Below are positions 12,201 through 22,565 of a DNA stretch of 63,783 nucleotides, piece after piece. Under the pieces are notes generated by a model that saw only the letters and a program-made list of their open reading frames with translations, had not been told where the DNA came from and searched no databases. The stretch comes from Rutstroemia sp. NJR-2017a BVV2. Taxonomy: Eukaryota; Ascomycota; Leotiomycetes; Helotiales; Rutstroemiaceae. Every line of letters begins with the position of its first letter. Position 1 is the stretch's first letter. A program made the translations under genes and the position numbers. The stretch lies in contig NJPS01000028.1 of assembly GCA_002946415.1 (NCBI GenBank), positions 1-63,783 on the forward strand. The letters run 5' to 3'.

Positions 12201-12387
12201 CACAGAATCGGATTTTCTCATAGCCAGGCTTGACCTCGCCAGTACCATTTACCATGTCCTCAAAGGTAACTTCCTCGTCGTCCAGTCCCCATGTATGCGA
12301 CAGTATAGCGTAAGGAGGGATTTGATCGTCGCCAGTAAAGTCTTTGGTGAGGGTGAGTCTACCAGTCTCACTGTGTAAAAGACGCAT
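9276..12387 (-). CDS. HET-NACHT-WD40 (HNWD) protein, two exons
   Basis: Exon 1 runs 12387-10138 (750 codons) and exon 2 runs 10070-9276. The 67-bp intron has a GTAAGT donor and AAG acceptor and keeps frame, giving 1,014 residues. Residues 1-150 are a HET domain (YAILSHTWG, FWIDTCCINK, RGWTLQELLAP). Residues about 295-460 are a NACHT NTPase with Walker A GDPGKGKT (303-310) and Walker B YLIVDALDEC (405-414). A helical region follows, then three WD40 repeats, two nearly identical (GHTDWVNSVAFSPDGKQVAS type), and a conserved tail around GVNILWLPFDYR. Proteins of this build (het-e, het-d, het-r of Podospora) trigger cell death after non-self recognition, with the WD40 repeats as sensor. The third repeat is shortened internally, as expected from unequal exchange. 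The ligand cannot be told from sequence. Confidence 0.88.
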
Positions 12388-13711
12388 AACTAGGTGCTAA
12401 GCTAGACACTAGGAAGCGATTGAAGTCGTGTGGGGTTCAGAGACAGGGTGGAGCGGGGTATCAATGAGAGGCGGGTGCCTAGCGATTGAGGTTGGCAATA
12501 CAAAGCAAGGCGAGGACGTATAATCTGTTATATCAAAAGATTGCCGTCTCCTTCTAAAGATTGCGAGAAGCTTGTTTGATAACTCCGCTGGCCTGACGTT
12601 CTGGCTGCACAGCCCAAATTTGGTCACAATGAGGCTGAATGCAACCTTAGAGCTCTTAGCTGCATGCGAAACATTCATGTAGCCGAATATTAGCCGTGTA
12701 TGGCAAATAAGCTTTGAGCGGTCCCGCGATTTGTACTAGCCGACTGCATCGCCAACAACAGACTGCATCGCCAACGACAGACTTCATCATAGACATTCTA
12801 AAAATATAAATACCAATGTCAACACATGGAGTGATGCTTTGTATGCTGCACGTGTTGATGTTATCTGCCGCCTTCCTCTGCTTAATATCGGTCTCGACAG
12901 GAAGCTGCATAGGTCTGAGTAGACTCCAGCTACCACATTACCGAGGGATTATTTCAAGCTATCAAGCATATCACTGTTCTAATACTAAGTAACCTTAAAG
13001 GAAGAACCCAGGTAAAACAGAGTACATGGGGCAGCAAAGGAGGTACGGCGTTCAGTGCGAAAAATGGATAAATGATCTATGCACAGAATCTCATTAAGCG
13101 GAAGGGACCGAAGACAATTTTGTGAGTAATTATAATGGAGCAGGTCTTTAGCTGGCAGCCTCGTGGGAGGTTGAGTCAACGCTTCTATGCCACAAGTCTT
13201 GGTATATTGACTGCGCCACTGTGGCGCATGTACAACAATGGAGTTTGCCTACAAGTATGGTTGTTGATCAGCTAATGAGTACTCAAAACCATAGGAAGAA
13301 TTTGCGGAGAGCTATTTATCGTGGATTGAATTGAGCTCTGAGTTCACTATGCTAGGTTGATGGTAGTAAGTATTAAGGAATAGGACTTTCAGACGAACAA
13401 TTTTCATGCCTTCGTAGAATTGTGAAGTTACATTGCCTTCGAATTAATTAGAATCTGAATAGTATTACCTTACAGTAAGCAATCAGCGACTGTGTTACTC
13501 TATGTCACAACGTATTTTCGTAGCCAAAGTCAGTGAAAACCATGGGCAGAGGGCGCTCCATAACATTGTCCTGTGATTATTCACCTGTCATTATTTTCCT
13601 CCTGTCATTCATCTCGAAGGTCACCTTACACCTGAAACCTATAGTATCCTTGGCAAAGGTACCCGTGAAGTTAAAAGGCATTGCCATGTTGTTCTTTTAT
13701 GGGTTTTCATT
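12388..13711. other. intergenic upstream of HNWD gene
   Basis: This 1.3-kb stretch holds the HNWD upstream region and the downstream flank of the SET-like pseudogene. No gene, inverted repeat or RNA is supported. Confidence 0.5.
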
Positions 13712-16158
13712 TTATGGAGGACGAATGAGCTGGTCAAATGGCAGGATTTCTCTTGTGGCCACGACCAGGATTCTCCAATACTGGCAGAAAGACTTCTCTC
13801 CCTTTGCCTCGTTTACTCCCTCCCACGCAAGACAGACGTTCGTCTTCTCACCGGCCTTCGCAACCCTCATCCGATTAAGCTTTCCTGGTATCTGAGAATA
13901 GTCCAGCCAAAGGCCTGGAACAGGCCCTTTGACGGCTCTTGACAGCTTCTGATTTATATACCGAAGTTTCCCAGAAAATATCCCAAGGAAATCTCCTGCA
14001 GCCACGGAGACCAACGGAGAGATGGAATATAGTTTTGTTGAGGCAGGCTTGTCGCCAATGACTCTTTTCTCAGATTCGCCCTCGTAAGGGATGATGCCAA
14101 TAAACACAGATCTATTAGAGGCAAGCTTACCCTTGATGCCATGGCGAAGAATATGCTCATTTGATTTTCCAGATGTGGCCATCACACTGTGATTAGTGAG
14201 GAAATTTTTATATTCGTGTTGGTCTTGGCCCCAAACACTGAGATTGTTTGCCCAGGCGCCCGATTGTGTCGTACGAAGTCTTTCAAAAATCCGCTTGTCA
14301 TCAATACCACACTTGCCAGAAAAATCGCCTCCCTCTTCAGCTATGGCTCTGACTCGAAGTTGTTGAAGAGGAAAGTCAAAGATATGATTCCACGAAAGTA
14401 ACATATCGAGTTCCTTGGTATAGCGGAAGAAATGTGTCTTAAACTCACTGGAACGGTAAAGGAGTAGAGTTATTGCTCCCTTGAGCCGAAGTTCTGAAAG
14501 GAGTCTCCAGTACGATGTCCACTTGAAAACATTGTCCCTGCATGTGCCGTGTCCCATTCCAAGCACAAGCTGCTTAGCTGCAATTTTCTCTTGAGGAGTG
14601 ATCAATGTTTTCCGGCCTGGCGGAACAGGAAGTGGTCCAATCATCTTCGCGCGTTGCTGGATCATAGGCCAAAAATAAGTTTCTCTCCATAAACTCCGCT
14701 GTTGAGTTTTCATATCATTAGCTATTCATTTCTCAATATGGTTGATAACGCTTGTATAATCGCTCTCCTCTCTGAATTCACCTGTTAGCTCAGTTGGTTC
14801 AGAAATAGCATCCAGAAATTCCTTCTCTGCCAGGTCTCTTATATCTAGACGTGCGATTGTATTTTCTGTGGCCTTCTTTAATCGCTCCGCGTATTGTTGC
14901 AAGTTTCTTTCTGAGGCAATCCGTGCCGGGAGAGCCATATTCATCTGTTGTCGATCCACGGCAATGCGCTCTAACTCATGCTTCTCATGGTTTTGTAGTC
15001 TTTCCTGCGCAATGTCAAGAGTCGGCCTGGCTGTCTGACGGTTATATCTGACACAATTTATAGAGATACTGGACAAGATCTTCGAATAATCTGTGGAGGT
15101 GCTCGTAGCATGTAAGTAGTCTAGTACACCTGGAACATAGGAATTGGGTATACGATTAGTATCGTCAGCATTGTCGAGCGCTTTCATTATATCTTCTAAT
15201 CGATGGCCTGACTCATCGAGGATTGCGCGCTTCGCCAAAGGAGTCTGTGCAGCTGTGCTCGGAAGATTGTTATTTGTATTATGCGTCTCGAGAGCAGAGT
15301 TCGCTTGCGAGGCTTTTGCAAACTGAGTTGTACAAGGCTCAGCATCTGATGGGAGCTGGAGTGTAGGCAAGGACTTGGAGCGGCTGAATTGGTTCGAAGA
15401 GCAATTTTGATGGCCGTTCTCGTCCTCCGCACTTCGCAGCATGTTAGGAGCTACTGCTCCATCCACATGTTCCACCTCGAGAGCCGGTTGAGAAAAGTAT
15501 CTCTCTAGCATGCGTGTATATAATTTTCCTTATCTTGGTCGACGAGTTCTTTGTCGGTTTGCAATACCATTTCGTCATGGGACTGGCAATGTACGTTGTT
15601 CGCGAGACACTCTGAAGTGGTAGATTCTTTGGAGGAGAAAACCGCAGAGTTAGTGCTCAAGAAGTCGTCGGTGGCGCACTCGCTACTGATACAATCTTCA
15701 ACAGTACGCCCGCTAGGGATCAACTCATTTGGGGAAGTACTGCTACCTTGAGGCTCAGCTGCCAGGGGCTTTGGTCTCTTGGGTCTGCGTCCTCCGTTCG
15801 TTGCGCTCTGCATAGTAATGTAGGATCTTTTTTGTGGATAGGATGCCAGACGCTTAGAGGCACGACGGACTAGAGGTTCTTCGTTCCTTATGGATGAGGG
15901 GCTAAGGGGAGGAGTCCTAGGAGATATGAAATCAACGGGACATGATGTAAGATCTGCTTCTCCATTCTTCTCGACACAATGTTTTTGAACAATTGTAGCT
16001 TTAGCAAGCGCTTGGAAAGTCGAACCTGCTCACTTACTGACTTGACCCAGACGAAATATTAACTCGGGCAGATCTTCTTCTGCAACTTCAGGCATATGAA
16101 GGATGCGCAGCATTCCACGCACATTTAGTGCCAGCTGCTCAATGACTTTATTGACCAT
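13712..16158 (-). pseudogene. decayed single gene with SET-like C-terminal domain
   Basis: One reading frame can be followed from the ATG at 16158 to 13712 (about 815 codons). It is broken by two in-frame TGA codons, near 16030 (after GQVSK) and at 14728-14726 (after NHIEK), and by one single-base frameshift near 15505-15511. Both TGA codons could derive from CGA by one C-to-T change. The first 260 residues are Ser/Pro/Lys-rich. The middle is helical. The last 110 residues (AAGDFLGIFSGKLRY, GLWLDYSQIPGKLNRMRV, TNVCLAWE, VATREILPFDQL) follow the order of SET methyltransferase motifs: a GxF-like strand, an N-rich core and a final gate. Similar proteins exist in related fungi without assigned function, as I recall. 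The coding potential is lost unless readthrough occurs. Confidence 0.55.
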
Positions 16159-16692
16159 TGTCTTCTCGGTAGCATATGCGTTGCTTCAAAACAGTTGTAG
16201 ATTGCTCTGAGGAAAAGCGACAAAACCTAAATGACCTTTGGTGGGGAATTAGAATTATGATTACTAAGCATTGTCTGAATCGTCAGACAATCGATCAGAA
16301 CACATTTACAGTAATCAGCATACCATCAGAATTTCAACAGATATTGGCATCGTCGCATCGTATAGTGCTGTACCTACACACCTAAGAATAACTTTCTTGA
16401 CTACCTTATCCCACTTCAGTATCCCATCCACAATTTGGATTGCACATTGCAACGAACTTTCTACAGTGCCAAGATCATATATGCACGGGCCAATTGTTAA
16501 CAAGGTAAACCTGTTCTTATCCTCCGCAGACAAGGAGTTCGAGTGAGCATCTGCCAGCGTCTGCCAGCGTCTGCGAGTGTCTGCCTGTGTGCGAGAGCAT
16601 TATTCCTGTCGCGGCATCTTTACTAATATATACAGAGAGAAGATTAGGTCTACTTTCCGCTCTTGACAGGCTCCTCAACTGCTCTGACGACG
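16159..16692. promoter_or_regulatory. shared divergent intergenic region
   Basis: The 534 bp separate the ATG of the minus-strand SET-like pseudogene from the ATG of the plus-strand fragment, so they would share this upstream region. A short tandem repeat of the unit CGTCTGCCAG lies around 16550-16585. No defined promoter element can be named. Confidence 0.35.
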
Positions 16693-16974
16693 ATGGCTAG
16701 CTTCCCCTCCAGTCCCGAATCATTCGACAGTGGGCAGTGGGATCCATTCGAGGATAATATATCTAGCTCGCAACAAACACAGCATACAAACCAACTTGGC
16801 TTCTGTCAGCTCTCCGACTGGGACGAAGGAAAGACGTATAATGAATGTCCACCAACCTGTTTACACTACTCGATAGAGTGGAAGCTTAGGATAAATAATA
16901 GGGAAGTGTCAAAGGAGACGGAACAAGACCTAGTGCTGGCACCAGCGTCTTACTGGCGATTATTTCTAATATAA
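16693..16974 (+). pseudogene. truncated N-terminus of a conserved fungal protein of unknown function
   Basis: From the ATG at 16693 about 93 residues are open. The segment after residue 55 ([19 protein letters not shown], then [19 protein letters not shown]) matches the conserved opening of a family I recall from several ascomycete genomes, where the protein is several hundred residues long. The frame ends at 16974, exactly where the sequence becomes AT-rich (16975-17110), so the rest of the gene was lost or mutated. It is divergent from the SET-like pseudogene. The function is unknown. Confidence 0.45.
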
Positions 16975-18504
16975 ATTTATTATCTACAAAGTTCACTTAA
17001 ATTAGCTATTTTGTATTAATAAGTTATATTTCTTGATTTTAGATTTAAAATAAATGTTTTACTAAAAGATTATATTGATAAAAAATTAATTATCAATTAT
17101 TTAAAATAATGTAAATGGTGATATTTGTTAGGGATATTTGTCGCTTACAGCTCGTGCGCGGAGAATTCTGACACCCAATGTTGTGTATACACTGGTTCTG
17201 CAACGGCTCGGCATTTACCACAACCATGTGGTGGTTTGGTATGTTGTAGTGTGCCACCGAAAACAGACACGACGTTTCATACAGTACAGGTCACAGATCC
17301 ACCAAGGCTGCAGACGTGGCATTAGCACCGACAGCATGCAAAGACTCAAGCTCCTAAGAATATACGTAGGGAGAAGGTAGAAGTTAGTTCTTCGAAAGCT
17401 CAGGCCACTACAATCTACTATCTTCACATGGACTCTTTTCTCCTCGTCGGATAGTTTGTGTTTTGCGTTTTGCGTTTTGCCCTGTGCCTGCCATCGTTAC
17501 CTATGGTTGCACTGTACTTAATATGCAATGCCAATTGAAGTTATTCTGCGAGAGGATGCTTCAAGCATAAGAGCTTGTCGCATTCACTAGTTCAATTAAT
17601 TGATTGCAAAACTAATAACATTTGGGGATATGCTGCCAAGGTCCTGTTTCCCATACCACCCGTCCCAACTCAGAATATACCTTGCTCGTCTTGAGCTAAT
17701 CAATCAATCTATGCTTTCATACTTTACAATACCTCCGTACTGTAGAAATCAAAGGCGCCATACACGCGCCACGCGAGCGGAAAAGGATACCGAGCCGGTG
17801 TCCGAGCCATTGGCAGAAAATGGAATTAGTCGGAACATGTGAAGCTATTGATGTTTCTCTTTCGAAAAAGATGAGATAAAAAGGGGGGAGGGAAGGGGAC
17901 AAATACCACGCCAAGAAATCAAGTTAAGTCAACGCAATGTTACTGGATGGAGAGAGAGAATACCAGAAAAAACAAATACTATAGTTAACTTAACCTTACT
18001 TCATATAGATGTGCGTATGTTTTCGCAAGAATATACAGGAATATATTAGTGCGACTAGACTTGTACCCTATCTTCCCCCTTCGTACCTACGCTCGAGCCC
18101 CTTCTATAGTACTGTAGCTAGACACCCTGGATTTCCAGGAGGTTTGAGGAGAAGTACAGACATGAAATCCATACAGTAATTGTTGCTGTACCCAGCGGCC
18201 TGGGCATGTCAGACATGGGGTACCCGGTACAATGGGATGATTTCACAACACGCTGGCAAGGGGTGGGGAAAGCTTCCGGCCTTCGCTAGTCAGGCGAGGT
18301 ACGGAAAAAGCCGAACGCCAAAGATTTTCAACCTTTAGTAAAATCAATATCAAAACAACTATTCTGTAGTCAGATGAAACATAGGTAATACCAAGACGGC
18401 ATCGGAAGGCTTGGGTTACCCGCAAAGCCAATGAAACTTTTGATCCAACATGCATCGTTGAGCACGAGCCAAAAAAGAAAGAAGGTTAGATGTTTAGAGA
18501 TACA
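16975..18504. other. AT-rich patch then intergenic sequence
   Basis: Positions 16975-17110 are almost pure A+T and look like mutated repeat DNA. A short tandem repeat of TTTTGCG units lies near 17460-17480. From 17480 to 18500 nothing is recognised. Confidence 0.45.
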
Positions 18505-18663
18505 TACTTGGACGCCAGGATAAATACTTGTAGTCCCTGTCGCTTCACGATCTAAATTTTAGCCAATCAAATAACACAAAGAAGTTATTTCTGCGAGCTG
18601 ATTGGCTGACAAATTATAGTTGCTAGAACAGGGACTACAAGTATTTATCCTGGCGTCCAAGTA
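18505..18663. mobile_element. MITE family C, intact copy
   Basis: A 159-bp element with perfect terminal inverted repeats of 35 bp (18506-18540 against 18662-18628), beginning ACTTGGACGCCAGGATAAAT, flanked by TA. The TA target and short size fit a Tc1/mariner-type MITE. Fragments of the same family lie at 26281-26313 and 33508-33541. Confidence 0.88.
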
Positions 18664-18898
18664 CTTCCGAGCGGGGCAAACAAAGGCCCTAGGGTATTCC
18701 GAGAAAAGGAATAGAGGTCGATCAATACTGTTTTCTATCAAGAATATACAGTTCCAATTAGCCATAAATAGATACGCTTAAGCCCAGAACATATACCGAT
18801 ATAATATAGGACTCCTGAACATACAGCTGAAGAGACAATTGAGGAGTTGATTGAACATATGATTAAGATATTAAACTGGCCGCTATTCTCTCCTGATC

Positions 18899-19387
18899 AT
18901 GAAAGGTGCAGAAGCATCAAATTCTTCCTCCCAAAGGCTAGTAATGCCTACGACTTTCCAACCCTTCGAAAACCAAATACGAAAGCGCAAGTCTTCATTT
19001 CGATTGAAGGATGAGTTAGACCACCGGAAGAAAGCTAAAGTGAGTGTTGAGGAAACACAGTTGGGTCGTATAGAGGCAGATGATAATGACGGACATGATA
19101 ATGAGCAAAGTATCCAAATTGCTCAAGAGATGTTCAAGGGGTTGAGGCTTAGGCGGACAGAGAGAGCAGAGCAGCTTGTACAGCAGGGGATATGGATTAG
19201 AAGATACCGTTGCAATTCCTGTTTAACCATGATTTATTGCGAGGGTATTTGTAAGAGGTGTGAAGAAGAGAGCGAGAGAGAGAGCAAATTAGTTTGTATT
19301 CTATGTAGTACTCCGATGGTCCACGGGAGTAAGTGTACGATGTGTTGTAAGAGTATATGTGAAGGTTGGTTGGATGGAATTCTGTAA
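18899..19387 (+). CDS. Cys-rich protein with CxxC motifs, unknown function
   Basis: A single open frame of 162 residues. The first 90 residues are charged and carry a possible nuclear localisation cluster (RKRKSSFRLKDELDHRKKAK). The C-terminal 65 residues contain paired cysteines: CNSC, CEGICKRC, CILC and CTMCCKSIC. Together these could form two zinc ribbons. I do not recognise the family. The gene stands alone between a family C MITE and an Hsp70-like fragment. The first ATG (18899) is used. No intron is needed. The regular Cys spacing argues for real coding sequence, but expression is unproven and it could be the remnant of a larger zinc-finger protein. Confidence 0.45.
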   Translation: MKGAEASNSSSQRLVMPTTFQPFENQIRKRKSSFRLKDELDHRKKAKVSVEETQLGRIEADDNDGHDNEQSIQIAQEMFKGLRLRRTERAEQLVQQGIWIRRYRCNSCLTMIYCEGICKRCEEESERESKLVCILCSTPMVHGSKCTMCCKSICEGWLDGIL

Positions 19388-19554
19388 GATGATTTTTGTG
19401 TTGGTTTAAATCATTGAAAGGAAATGCAGATCCGAGATAACAATTGCCAATTTCCACAAGTATATTTATTCCTGCATGATGCTTCGGATTTTCGCTCTAT
19501 CCATAAAGGGGTCAGGTAGTATATGACCCGAGAAATGATTTATTCTATTCAGTT

Positions 19555-19995
19555 TTGAGGTGTACTTTAGCTATTCATCGTTCAAAGCGAGTTAAACTCT
19601 CAGTAGATTACATCTATGTTGATTTAGGGACTGGAGGTCTTCGCATGGCCTGCAGTAACGAAGGTGATGAAAATTGCAGAGAAATCGGAAACTATCCTGG
19701 GGCGCAAATAAGTACACTGTCCCTGGTTCCTCAAGCACCATCGAACATCATATACGAACCCAATGACGATAAACCAGCTGAGCCTGTAACATTTGGTCAT
19801 ATCAAACCACGTCGCCGTCAAATACTTGTATCCAAAGTGAAGATTGCCCTTCTGCCGGACCCCGAAAGCTATGGCTATGCCTATTCCATTTTGGTTGCTG
19901 CGGCGAATAGTCTCAACTTGAGATCCGTGCAGCAGATCCCAGAAGACTTCTTGAGGTTCACGATTGAGTATGCGGTCAAGGCATGCTATAGGTAG
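19555..19995 (+). pseudogene. Hsp70-like N-terminal fragment
   Basis: The 146-residue frame contains DYIYVDLGTGGLRMACS, which resembles the first phosphate-binding loop of actin-like ATPases of the Hsp70 group. It is followed at the expected distance by NYPGAQISTLSLVPQAPSNI and then FGHI, matching the 'WPG...KVPS...WG' order seen in fungal Hsp70-like proteins. The rest of the ATPase domain and the substrate-binding domain are absent; the frame stops at 19995. The glycine-rich loop is altered (GTGGLR instead of GTTxS). It is best taken as a fragment. The start codon is uncertain because no clear upstream exon was found. Confidence 0.4.
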
Positions 19996-21233
19996 CCTAA
20001 GAAGGGCTGAGTATCCTCAGTACTCCAATACTACAAGATTGAGGAAGTGCAGAACTTCCGAGCACTAGTTCAAAGAGTAAGTGCTCTGGCATTATACAAC
20101 ACATATACGGCGTTATATTTGTTTTTCTCCTTCTTCGTTTTCGCATACGGACCTGGTCATGGGCCCCAGGATTAGATTCCTGACGGATGTTAAGGATGGA
20201 AAGGGATAGAAAAGGGATGAATATGTGTGTATGTTTGGATTACATGGGTTGAAGGCGTCAAGAATCACCGACGCCATATACCCGATATATTTTTTCATGT
20301 TTATATATATCAAATGAAGTCTTCTAGGGCTTAGTTTGGGATTTCATTTTACTTCATCTCTTAACTCTCTACATAGATATTCTATTTTTGGGGGGTTTTC
20401 AACGTTTGTATTTTATCATTTACGCGTATACGAGAGAAAAGGGTAAGATTGGTTAGAGAAGATGATGAAGATGGATGGATTTGAGATACACAGATACCTA
20501 GGTACAATACATACACGGACATAAATGAAGATCATGAATATGTTTATTACTTTTACCTCTTGCCTCAATGAAACCCTACATATATAAAGTCAATAAATCG
20601 CACTCAATTTAAATGGTAATATATAGGTTTACCTCCTTGATAATCATCTCCAAACATCTTTAATACTTTCGAGCTTTTTTGCAAAAAAAAAAAAAAAAAA
20701 AAGTACCTCAATATCCCTTTTGCCAATCATGATTGAAAATCCTTCCACCATATCCAATAACATAATGCACCCGGAAATTGCATGAAGATTGGGGGATGTG
20801 AAAAGACTGGTTATATACAAACGACCGTTGAACTCTCTATACTCAAGTTGACCTCGAAGTCGCTTCGAAAATCGGCAACGCCGGCACACCCCGCTCGCAA
20901 CCGGCGGAAAGGTCCTCCCCCGTTGGCGCCGTGCCGTATCCGGTGCACCACGAAAGAGAAGCACCAGATGTGATGGGTTTATTGTGGTCAAAACCAGTCA
21001 ACCAATCAGCGAGATTGCTTGTTGTGGGGTTGCACGAGGCGGGTTTTTGTTCTTTGCATCATACATAACCTGCATAATGAACTGGTGAATTGACGGAATA
21101 TTATGCCATCATGTACAAAATATAATAGTTAGAGCTAAGCATGATGAATTGTAGTTTGGGCAGTTGTGGGTAGTTAGGCATGTTTCGTTCCGGTTGCGCT
21201 TACAGTTGCGGTGTGCCTATGTGACTGACGTAG
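19996..21233. other. intergenic with a 20-A homopolymer
   Basis: There is a run of 20 adenines at 20683-20702. No element ends or target duplications were recognised around it. No gene is supported elsewhere in the stretch. Confidence 0.45.
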
Positions 21234-21702
21234 CTAATCAAATATCATTGTGCCCGTTACCACAAGATTCTCCCGTATTCTCTTTGACCCCCCCTTCAAA
21301 GCCTCACTGGAAAACTTGGACCACTGATAACAAACCGGAAGCTCCGATAGATTTTCTACAGAAGCATCAAATCCACGTCTGCATTTGTGATGATACAAGT
21401 TGTCGCGAATTCGCTGAAGAGTGGTGGCAGGTGCGATATGATTACGTAAGAATTGCCGATAAGGCGAAGTCAAAAAGGGTCCAGGGCCGGAATAATCCGT
21501 CTTTAAATTTAGCTTTCTTTCGAGCTACAATAATTTGGGCCATACCTGTACCCGTTGCTGCTGAAAGGACAGCTTGCACAGTATTGGAAGATTCAACGAC
21601 GCCTAGATCTATGCGCGTTGTTTCGAAGAGCCGACGAAAAGTGCAGAGCCCGTCCTTGACTGGATTACTGCTGATAATGTCTAGATTAGAGGTATTAGCC
21701 AT
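21234..21702 (-). pseudogene. possible broken coding region, unknown
   Basis: Two minus-strand frames adjoin near 21460. The first, from the ATG at 21702, includes SSNTVQAVLSAATGTGMAQI. The second includes IRDNLYHHKCRRGFDASVEN. The composition looks protein-like, and joining them would need one frameshift. The opposite strand is also open across much of the stretch, so strand assignment is weak. No family is recognised. Confidence 0.22.
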
Positions 21703-21734
21703 TAGAAAATGGCCCTGAGCAAATGCGGAGGATA

Positions 21735-21940
21735 TACTTCGTTACAGGCCAAATAAATCCAAACACTGGGTCTTGTAACACTTACAGCAGTTAATACTGT
21801 TTTGGTATAAGATACAAGAAAACAGGATTAATTTATAATATAAAAGCTATTCATCTGCTTGAGATATTACTATATCAAGCAAGGTGCTAGAAGTTTCTAA
21901 GACCCAGTGTTTTGGATTTATTCGGCCAACTACTAAAGTA
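21735..21940. mobile_element. MITE family A, copy 1
   Basis: A 206-bp element flanked by TA. Its imperfect terminal inverted repeats start TACTTCGTTACAGGCC on the left and, read inward, TACTTTAGTAGTTGGCC on the right, both followed by AATAAATCC and then ACACTGGGTC. A second copy lies 190 bp downstream and an interrupted third copy at 29930-30291. Confidence 0.8.
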
Positions 21941-22128
21941 TGAAGGATATAGAGACCGACCCTTATGCGCGAGAGTAGAATTTGGGACCTATCGCGGGAT
22001 GCAATGTTTACTGGTTGGTGGTTGTGTTTAGGTAATGTATCGGAGCTTAAAAATCCCGCTTCTAAATTTAACCTCATAATTGTTGCCCGGAGTGTTTGAT
22101 TTGGCGCAGAATATGTAACAATCCGAAA

Positions 22129-22332
22129 TACTTCGTTACAGGCCAAATAAATCAAAACACTGGGTCCTATATCATTTATGTTATTTAATACTATTTGGGT
22201 AGAAGATACCAGAAAACAGGACTGATTTGGAGTATAAAAGCTATATATTTGCCTATAATGCTACTGTATTAAGCAAGGTGCTAGAAGGTTCCTGGACCCA
22301 GTGTTTTGATTTATTCGGCCAACTACTAAGTA
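22129..22332. mobile_element. MITE family A, copy 2
   Basis: A 204-bp copy in the same orientation as copy 1, with the same inverted termini ending in ACACTGGGTC and TA flanks. The interior (AGTATAAAAGCTAT, AGCAAGGTGCTAGAAG) matches copy 1. Confidence 0.8.
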
Positions 22333-22479
22333 GTTAAATGATCATTGTTAAAGATTGGGATTGATACAGTACGTTCGAAAGCGTGGTTGTTGCTTGTACC
22401 TTGCACGCTTTCACGCTTTAACCGCTTCAGAATTGTATGACTTACCGCACCATTCGATCAGGATTACCACAATATCAAC

Positions 22480-22527
22480 TAACGTGGTTTTTCATCGAGC
22501 GGATCACTTTTCCCCACCCCACCACTT
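22480..22527. repeat. relict pogo-type terminal repeat
   Basis: This 48-bp stretch starts TAACGTGGTTT and ends with TCACTTTTCCCCACC and CCACTT, matching the outer and inner ends of the pogo inverted repeat that starts 38 bp further on, with the middle replaced. It is probably the end of an older related element. Confidence 0.55.
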
Positions 22528-22565
22528 CAAAATACAATTATCCAACTACAATATATAATATCTAT

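Noticed and set aside
20644..20991. Possible minus-strand protein around 20.9 kb
   Set aside because: The frame runs through a poly-A tract and has no conserved motif, splice signal or family resemblance.
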